Positions 1-5,142 of a stretch of DNA of 5,142 nucleotides are shown here, in pieces; position 1 is the stretch's first letter; each line of letters starts with the position of its first letter. This DNA comes from Pseudomonadota bacterium (GTDB taxonomy: Bacteria; Pseudomonadota; Alphaproteobacteria; Rhizobiales; Hyphomicrobiaceae), in assembly GCA_023416575.1 (NCBI GenBank), contig JAEZHL010000233.1, positions 1-5,142 on the forward strand. Reading direction: 5' to 3'. The position numbers and the translations under genes were made by a program. Below the pieces are notes generated by a model. The model was not told where the DNA came from. It searched no databases and worked only from the letters and a program-made list of their open reading frames with translations.

Positions 1-244
1 CGAAGTCGCGCTCGGCCTCCGCCACCATGTCGGCGATCTGGTTGTGGCGGAGCATGTCGGCTCCGTTGAAGGCGACACGGGTGCCGTGAGCTGCCACGGC
101 GCGGATCTGCTCGGCATTGGCCTTCTCATCGCCGAGGCCATTCATGACGATGTTCGCCCCCGACTTCGCGAGAGCATGCGCGATCGCAAGCCCTATGCCT
201 GAGGTCGAACCAGTGACGATGGCGGTCTTGGCACTGAGTGGCAT
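1..244 (-). CDS. bdhA: Short-chain dehydrogenase, probable D-3-hydroxybutyrate dehydrogenase (N-terminal part, runs off the window)
   Basis: Only the first 81 codons are present; the gene continues beyond base 1. The protein opens MPLSAKTAIVTGSTSGIG, which contains the TGxxxGxG dinucleotide-binding motif of classical short-chain dehydrogenases (residues 11-18) after the first beta strand. The second beta strand ends in NGLGD (about residues 35-39). This closely matches the NGFGD segment of bacterial D-3-hydroxybutyrate dehydrogenases, which interconvert 3-hydroxybutyrate and acetoacetate with NAD in the cytoplasm during poly-3-hydroxybutyrate or ketone-body use. A later NGAD (about residues 61-64) also fits the family, in which an Asp caps the adenine ring. 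The ATG at 242-244 is supported by a GGGAGA ribosome binding site at 249-254. The catalytic Ser-Tyr-Lys residues lie outside the window, so the substrate is inferred from the N-terminus only. The gene is 93 bp downstream of the GT39 gene on the same strand and has no obvious functional tie to it. Confidence 0.75.
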   Translation of the reverse strand, partial: MPLSAKTAIVTGSTSGIGLAIAHALAKSGANIVMNGLGDEKANAEQIRAVAAHGTRVAFNGADMLRHNQIADMVAEAERDF

Positions 245-337
245 GGTGTCTCCCAATCGGTGAACCCACGGATCTGCGCTGCTTATTCGAACTCCACCCT
301 GAACGCTGTCGCACTGGCCACGTTGCAGGATTTCTCC

Positions 338-1828
338 TCAGTCCCCCTTGAAACCTTCCAGTCTGATGAACGTGACACGCCGCGCCGGCCCCGCGCCAGC
401 CGGGACATCCCGCGTTCCGACGAGCTCAACTGTCGCGAAGCTCTCACCGATCCTGCCAGCATCACGGCGCAAGCTGACCAACAACACGGGTTCGGGGGAA
501 CCCTTGCTGTAGGCGCGTGACAGCTCATAGTGGTCACGCGGCCGCGAGCCCGCCTCGTGCCACGCAAACACAAAAGTATCGCCACGCATGTAATAGAGCA
601 GCTCGGCGGTGATCGCCCGATCGTCCGTCAGAACGGCGGAGAATGGCCGACCCGCCCTGCGCGCATCATCCAGCACGGCCGTCGTTGCCTCACCCAGGCC
701 CCGCCAACCCAGCGTACGCGCGAACGGATCTCCGCCTCCGGGGAGCCGGAATGACCCGGCCGTTGCCGTCGCCAGCCCGATCGCCGCAAGGATAGCGACA
801 TGCAGCGCGAGCGACGCTTTCAACCAGCGCCACGACAGCTCTCGAATGAGCGTCGCCGTCACGAGCACGGTCGCCGAAACATAGGCCACGGCAGCCCAGT
901 TCGCATGGGCCCGCGAGAGGAAAGCCTGAGCCGTGACGATGACGATGACCGGCAGCGCGAAGCTCAGCAAGAGCCGATCGGGTGGGGGCAGGCCTTGCCG
1001 CCAAGCTCGGGCCATGATCACCAATAGCGAGCCGAACAGGATCGGCCCGAACACGCCAAACTGGGCTCCGAAGAACTCAAGTCCCTTGCCCGGGTTGATC
1101 AAAGGCCCCGTCCATCTCGCATTATCGGCAGTATGCGCGAAGGTCGCGAAGCTGTTGGAGGCATTCCACAAAAGGTTCGGCGCTATGAGCAGCAGACCCA
1201 GTCCCAGCGCCACATAAACTCGGGCATCGCGCAGCAGGCAGCGCCGCTCGGGAACGCTCAGGAGGTAGACGGCCGCGCACAGCACGAAATAGATCATTGC
1301 GTACTTGGCATTGAGCCCCAGCCCGAGCGCCAGGCCCAGCACCAGTGACGGCCACCATCGATCCGAAGTGACGAGACTGACGAAGGCGTAGAGAGCCACC
1401 GCCCAAAAGAACAGCAGTGGAACGTCCGTAGAGATGATGCCTGCGGACAGCGAAACACCCGGCAACGTCGCAAAGGCGACAGCCGACCAGAAGGCCGTGC
1501 GGCGATCATAAAGCTTCACGGCCGCTGCATAGACGGCTAGTGCCGTAGCCGAGTGAATGATCGGCGATGGCAATCTGATGCAGAACTCCGACAGCCCACA
1601 TGTATCTGTCGCAGCGCGGATCACCCAAGCGATCAGAGGTGGCTTCGAGTAGTAGCCGAAGGCGGGCTCGAGGCTCCAGGACCAGTATTGCGCCTCGTCG
1701 AAGAACAGATCCGTGGCATTGAACGATAAGGCAACGAGCCGAACGATGAGCAGCGCGCCAAGAACAGCGATCAGCATCTGGAGCCATCCGGCGTCGTCCT
1801 GGCCCGCAGTCCCGGCGCGCACGGTCAT
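338..1828 (-). CDS. ArnT/GT39-like polytopic glycosyltransferase
   Basis: This is an integral membrane glycosyltransferase of 496 residues in the PMT/ArnT superfamily (PMT_2 type). Family members use a polyprenyl-phosphate-linked sugar and transfer it on the periplasmic face to lipid A or another envelope acceptor. After a short cytoplasmic N-terminus comes a first membrane helix (about residues 16-35). The acidic catalytic-loop motif FFDEAQYW follows (Asp44-Glu45 the likely key pair), then GYYSKPPLIAW (residues 58-68) and GIISTDVPLLFF (about 130-141), all typical of the family. Many further hydrophobic helices run to about residue 350. The remaining ~140 residues form a soluble C-terminal domain beginning near the LGW segment. 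The reading frame is open up to a GTG at 1834, but I chose the ATG at 1826-1828. A strong AGGAGG at 1836-1841 lies 7 nt from this ATG and only 1 nt from the GTG. The gene is divergent from the GT2/LAB_N pair, whose products plausibly supply its donor. The sugar and the acceptor are not readable from the sequence. Confidence 0.87.
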   Translation of the reverse strand: MTVRAGTAGQDDAGWLQMLIAVLGALLIVRLVALSFNATDLFFDEAQYWSWSLEPAFGYYSKPPLIAWVIRAATDTCGLSEFCIRLPSPIIHSATALAVYAAAVKLYDRRTAFWSAVAFATLPGVSLSAGIISTDVPLLFFWAVALYAFVSLVTSDRWWPSLVLGLALGLGLNAKYAMIYFVLCAAVYLLSVPERRCLLRDARVYVALGLGLLLIAPNLLWNASNSFATFAHTADNARWTGPLINPGKGLEFFGAQFGVFGPILFGSLLVIMARAWRQGLPPPDRLLLSFALPVIVIVTAQAFLSRAHANWAAVAYVSATVLVTATLIRELSWRWLKASLALHVAILAAIGLATATAGSFRLPGGGDPFARTLGWRGLGEATTAVLDDARRAGRPFSAVLTDDRAITAELLYYMRGDTFVFAWHEAGSRPRDHYELSRAYSKGSPEPVLLVSLRRDAGRIGESFATVELVGTRDVPAGAGPARRVTFIRLEGFKGD

Positions 1829-1979
1829 TTCCACCCCTCCTGCTCGGCCGACTAAGATCGGTGCGGATCGCGCCCATTTACATGGTTGAGCGGATCTCGC
1901 AAAGCCTGATACTTTGCCGCGAGCGAGACCGGAGGCACAACCTAGCTACGGCTCGCACCATAAGGACAGCACATCAAAC
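1829..1979. promoter_or_regulatory. Divergent intergenic control region between GT39 and GT2 genes
   Basis: About 150 bp separate the two divergent starts, so both transcription units must be controlled from here or from inside the neighbouring genes. On the plus strand a sigma-70-like pair is visible: TTGAGC at 1886-1891, a 16-nt spacer, and GATACT at 1908-1913. This would start a GT2 transcript near 1920 with a leader of about 60 nt. For the minus strand I see only weak candidates. I found no convincing operator palindrome. The promoter assignment is inferred from motif similarity. Confidence 0.4.
1836..1841 (-). promoter_or_regulatory. Ribosome binding site that decides the GT39 start
   Basis: On the minus strand this is a perfect AGGAGG, the full Shine-Dalgarno core. 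It lies 7 nt before the ATG at 1826-1828 and only 1 nt before the upstream in-frame GTG at 1832-1834. Translation should therefore begin at the ATG, two codons shorter than the longest reading frame. Confidence 0.75.
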
Positions 1980-2756
1980 ATGCGCATTTCGGTGGTCATC
2001 CCCGCCCTCAACGAGGCCGGCAACATCGGCCGCCTCGTCGCGGAGACCTACGCCAAGGTCCCTCACGATGTTCTGGCGGAGGTCATCGTCATCGATGACG
2101 CCAGTGACGACGGCACGGGCAGCGAAGTGATCGACCTGATCGAATCGGGCCGATGCCCTCACCTGCGCTACCTGCGTCATGGCACGCGCGCCGGCCAGAG
2201 TGCTGCAATGCGCACGGGTATACTCGCGGCGTCGAGCCCCGTCATAGCGACCATGGATGGTGATGGGCAGAACGATCCGGAGGACATCCCGAGGCTGCTC
2301 GCGCGACTGTCGCCGCCTGGTGGCTCCGGTCCCGCTCTTGTCGGGGGTGTTCGCACCCAAAGGCGCGCCGAGGGCTCGAAGCGGTGGGCCTCGAAAGCTG
2401 CAAATTGGATTCGCGATGCTGTGCTCAATGACAAATGCCCCGACACCGGCTGTGGCATCAAGGTCTACTGGCGAGAGGCGTTCCTGCGCCTGCCCTTCTT
2501 CACCAGCATGCACCGCTACCTGCCAGCGTTGTTCCTGAGCTACGGCCACGAGGTTGCCTACGTGCCCGTCAACGATCGGCCGCGGCTTGCGGGCAACTCG
2601 AAGTACAACAATCTGGGCCGCGCATTGATCGGGTTGTATGATCTCTTCGGAGTGAGCTGGCTACGCCGGCGCACGCGCGTCCCCGTGATCGTGGAGGAGG
2701 TGTCTGAAGGGCACCAAGTCGCCATGCACGGGCGCGGCAAACCGGTGGCGCAATAG
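1980..2756 (+). CDS. GT2 glycosyltransferase, dolichol-phosphate-mannose-synthase-like (polyprenyl-phosphate sugar synthase)
   Basis: This is a 258-residue GT-A fold glycosyltransferase of family 2. It opens MRISVVIPALNEAGNI, the standard first strand. It then has the nucleotide-binding DDASDDGT (residues 39-46), the metal-binding DGDGQNDP (93-100, the DxD being Asp93-Asp95), GCGIKVY (157-163) and MHRYLPALF (177-185). RPRLAGNSKYN (200-210) matches the R-x-x-G-x-SKY segment of DPM1-like enzymes. Such enzymes move a sugar from a nucleotide donor onto a polyprenyl phosphate at the inner face of the cytoplasmic membrane. There is no C-terminal transmembrane pair of the ArnC/GtrB kind, so the protein is probably peripheral. 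I chose the ATG at 1980 because the conserved first strand starts there; the frame is open back to 1914, but those extra residues are not family-like. AAGGA at 1962-1966 is a ribosome site with a long 13-nt spacing. A LAB_N membrane gene follows 58 bp downstream, probably in the same operon. The identity of the sugar is open. Confidence 0.88.
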   Translation: MRISVVIPALNEAGNIGRLVAETYAKVPHDVLAEVIVIDDASDDGTGSEVIDLIESGRCPHLRYLRHGTRAGQSAAMRTGILAASSPVIATMDGDGQNDPEDIPRLLARLSPPGGSGPALVGGVRTQRRAEGSKRWASKAANWIRDAVLNDKCPDTGCGIKVYWREAFLRLPFFTSMHRYLPALFLSYGHEVAYVPVNDRPRLAGNSKYNNLGRALIGLYDLFGVSWLRRRTRVPVIVEEVSEGHQVAMHGRGKPVAQ

Positions 2757-2814
2757 CCCGCACCATAGGCGACCGCTGAAGGCGTCAAGGTCAATACACG
2801 AACTCGGGGGTTCC

Positions 2815-3174
2815 ATGGATCTGCTCGCGACTGCCGCGACAAAGATTGCGGCTTGGTGGGTCGCCACGCCCAATGCAGAGAAGGTGTGGCTGGCCGTCGG
2901 CTTCACCGCGCAGCTGCTGTTCTCCATGCGCTTCATCGTGCAGTGGATCGCCAGCGAACGCGCCCGCCGCTCCATCGTGCCCGAAGCATTCTGGTACTTC
3001 AGCTTGGTCGGCGGCGCGATGCTGTTCGCCTATGCCATCTACCGGCTCGACCCCGTGTTCATGCTGGGTCAAGGCATGGGCCTGCTCATCTACGCGCGCA
3101 ACCTTCACTTCATTGTTCGCGGCAAACAGGAGGCAGCTGGGGTCAGGGCTGAGGCGACGGCCAAGGAGTCATGA
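2815..3174 (+). CDS. LAB_N-domain small membrane protein (lipid A biosynthesis N-terminal domain)
   Basis: This 119-residue protein has three predicted membrane helices (about residues 25-44, 58-77 and 80-100). It carries the hallmark residues of the LAB_N family: GFTAQLLFSMRFIVQWIASE (29-48), RSIVPEAFWYFSLVGG (52-67), and YRLDPVFMLGQ (76-86) followed by IYARN (92-96). The family was named for a segment attached to some LpxB proteins, but standalone copies such as this lack the LpxB catalytic domain. Standalone LAB_N genes are commonly found next to GT2 and ArnT/GT39 glycosyltransferases, as here. That suggests a role in handling or moving a polyprenyl-linked sugar for lipid A or envelope glycosylation; this role is inferred from context and not from a catalytic motif. 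The ATG at 2815 is preceded by a GGGGG run at 2806-2810, a weak ribosome site. The charged C-terminal tail (about 103-119) is probably cytoplasmic or disordered. Confidence 0.85.
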   Translation: MDLLATAATKIAAWWVATPNAEKVWLAVGFTAQLLFSMRFIVQWIASERARRSIVPEAFWYFSLVGGAMLFAYAIYRLDPVFMLGQGMGLLIYARNLHFIVRGKQEAAGVRAEATAKES

Positions 3175-3227
3175 GGAAAGCCCCTGCGCCGTGCCACAAA
3201 ATTCTTTTCCCCACAGAGCGATACAGG

Positions 3228-3255
3228 CTTCACATCCGTGAATCTCGTGCTATAT
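3228..3255 (+). promoter_or_regulatory. Probable sigma-70 promoter for the tRNA-fMet
   Basis: CTTCAC at 3228-3233 and CTATAT at 3250-3255 are separated by 16 nt. This is close to the rhizobial housekeeping consensus CTTGAC-N17-CTATAT, with one mismatch in the -35 and a spacer one base short. Transcription would start near 3262, about 78 nt before the mature tRNA 5' end. No later promoter fits between here and the tRNA, so this is the best candidate for driving it. Confidence 0.6.
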
Positions 3256-3267
3256 ACCCCTCCATCG

Positions 3268-3295
3268 AAGCCGCCCTGCCGGGCGGCTTTGAGTT
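3268..3295 (+). terminator. GC-rich hairpin: terminator of the GT2/LAB_N operon or tRNA leader structure
   Basis: A perfect 9-bp stem is formed by AAGCCGCCC (3268-3276) and GGGCGGCTT (3281-3289) around a TGCC tetraloop. It is followed by a broken T-rich stretch, TTTGAGTTT across the stem end. The shape is that of an alphaproteobacterial intrinsic terminator for the plus-strand operon ending at 3174, but the U-tract is weak. It lies just downstream of the likely tRNA promoter, so it may instead be a structured part of the tRNA precursor. Confidence 0.55.
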
Positions 3296-3328
3296 TCAGA
3301 GCGGGACCGGAAGTTGAAGCCGCTCTGA
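3296..3328 (+). repeat. Second inverted repeat in the tRNA leader
   Basis: TCAGAGCGG (3296-3304) and CCGCTCTGA (3320-3328) are perfect 9-bp inverted copies around a 15-nt loop. The right arm ends 11 nt before the mature tRNA 5' end. The repeat could fold in the tRNA precursor or be a protein-binding site next to the integration locus. No T-run of terminator quality follows. Confidence 0.55.
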
Positions 3329-3339
3329 TTTCATGGTGA

Positions 3340-5007
<1,668 letters not shown>

Positions 5008-5110
5008 AACGTTTCCCCTTCAGCCGCACTGGTCCGCTCTCAACATCCCGCGGGTCTGCCGCATATACTTCGTGACCTGAGCCCCGAAATCACCTCCAAA
5101 ACTGGGTAGA

Positions 5111-5135
5111 GTCCATCACCCGCTGGGGGATGGAC
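5111..5135 (+). promoter_or_regulatory. Hairpin sequestering the ribosome site of the downstream frame
   Basis: GTCCATC (5111-5117) and GATGGAC (5129-5135) are perfect 7-bp inverted copies. The stem continues, after one A-G mismatch, with three more C-G pairs closing a 3-nt loop at 5122-5124. The right arm contains the GGGGGA ribosome site and abuts the ATG at 5136. Such structures are known in several insertion sequences, where they block translation of transposase from read-through transcripts. Confidence 0.55.
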
Positions 5136-5142
5136 ATGAAGG
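5136..5142 (+). CDS. Start of a reading frame, probably transposase OrfA (only two codons in window)
   Basis: ATG AAG followed by one base is all that is visible. The frame is proposed because GGGGGA lies 5 nt upstream and the preceding 63 bp look like an insertion-sequence end. Many rhizobial IS3-type OrfA proteins begin with Met-Lys. With only two codons the assignment depends wholly on the flanking sequence. Confidence 0.35.

Larger units (their letters stand above)
5073..5142 (+). mobile_element. Probable left end of an insertion sequence (IS3-family-like), truncated by the window edge
   Basis: From TGACCTGAGCCCCG at 5073 onward the sequence resembles the terminal inverted repeat and leader of IS3-family elements found in rhizobia. 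These begin with TGA, continue with a CTCCAAAA-type segment and a GGTAGAGTCC segment, and reach the first transposase frame within about 65 bp. A reading frame starting ATGAAGG opens at 5136, preceded by GGGGGA at 5125-5130. The identification rests on remembered family appearance and on this layout; the other end and the transposase body are not in the window. The 65 bp between the recombinase start and 5073 hold only the recombinase ribosome site and its likely promoter area. Confidence 0.45.

Noticed and set aside
283..585. 100-codon minus-strand frame covering the end of the GT39 gene and the gap before the dehydrogenase
   Set aside because: It overlaps the GT39 C-terminal domain out of frame and shows no domain or convincing ribosome site. 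The 93-bp gap is better read as an untranslated spacer.
1861..1979. Upstream extension of the GT2 frame, and another plus-strand frame starting at 1861
   Set aside because: Residues before the ATG at 1980 are not family-like, whereas GT2 enzymes begin at the first-strand segment encoded from 1980. The 1861 frame is out of frame with the GT2 gene and has no motif.
1974..2549. 191-codon open frame on the minus strand
   Set aside because: It lies wholly opposite the well-supported GT2 gene, has no recognisable domain, and its residue composition is that of an antisense frame of high-GC coding DNA.
5047..5054. CCCGCGGG palindrome between recombinase and IS end, considered as a recombination or operator site
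   Set aside because: An 8-bp GC palindrome is expected by chance in DNA of this composition, and nothing around it extends the symmetry.

Overview
This window looks like chromosomal DNA of a high-GC alphaproteobacterium, most likely of the Rhizobiales (Hyphomicrobiales) group. The grounds are codon usage rich in G and C at third positions, an initiator tRNA of typical rhizobial form, a CTTCAC-N16-CTATAT promoter close to the Sinorhizobium sigma-70 consensus (CTTGAC-N17-CTATAT), and the gene families present. The genus cannot be fixed from the sequence alone.

Layout. Positions 1-244 (minus strand) hold the N-terminal 81 codons of a short-chain dehydrogenase resembling D-3-hydroxybutyrate dehydrogenase. 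Positions 338-1828 (minus) encode a polytopic membrane glycosyltransferase of the GT39/ArnT-like superfamily. A divergent intergenic region of about 150 bp follows. It leads into two plus-strand genes: a GT2 dolichol-phosphate-mannose-synthase-like glycosyltransferase (1980-2756) and a small three-helix membrane protein with the 'lipid A biosynthesis N-terminal' (LAB_N) domain (2815-3174). Together these three genes make a coherent module. The GT2 enzyme would charge a polyprenyl phosphate with a sugar, the LAB_N protein would act as a membrane partner, and the GT39 enzyme would transfer the sugar to lipid A or another envelope acceptor on the periplasmic side. The sugar and the acceptor are not determined by the sequence.

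Next comes an initiator tRNA-fMet gene (3340-3416), preceded by a good promoter and two perfect 9-bp inverted repeats. The 3' half of this tRNA is overlapped on the opposite strand by the end of a 544-residue large serine recombinase (3373-5007, minus). The recombinase stop codon falls on the tRNA anticodon, and its last 13 residues are antisense tRNA sequence. This is the signature of a site-specific mobile element integrated at the tRNA gene, with the recombinase at the tRNA-proximal end of the element.

Beyond the recombinase start, the last ~70 bp look like the left end of an insertion sequence, probably IS3 family. They include a hairpin that would mask the ribosome binding site of a reading frame whose first two codons close the window.

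The part most worth following is the tRNA/recombinase junction: the host tRNA doubles as the C-terminal coding end of the recombinase, and the two are transcribed convergently.
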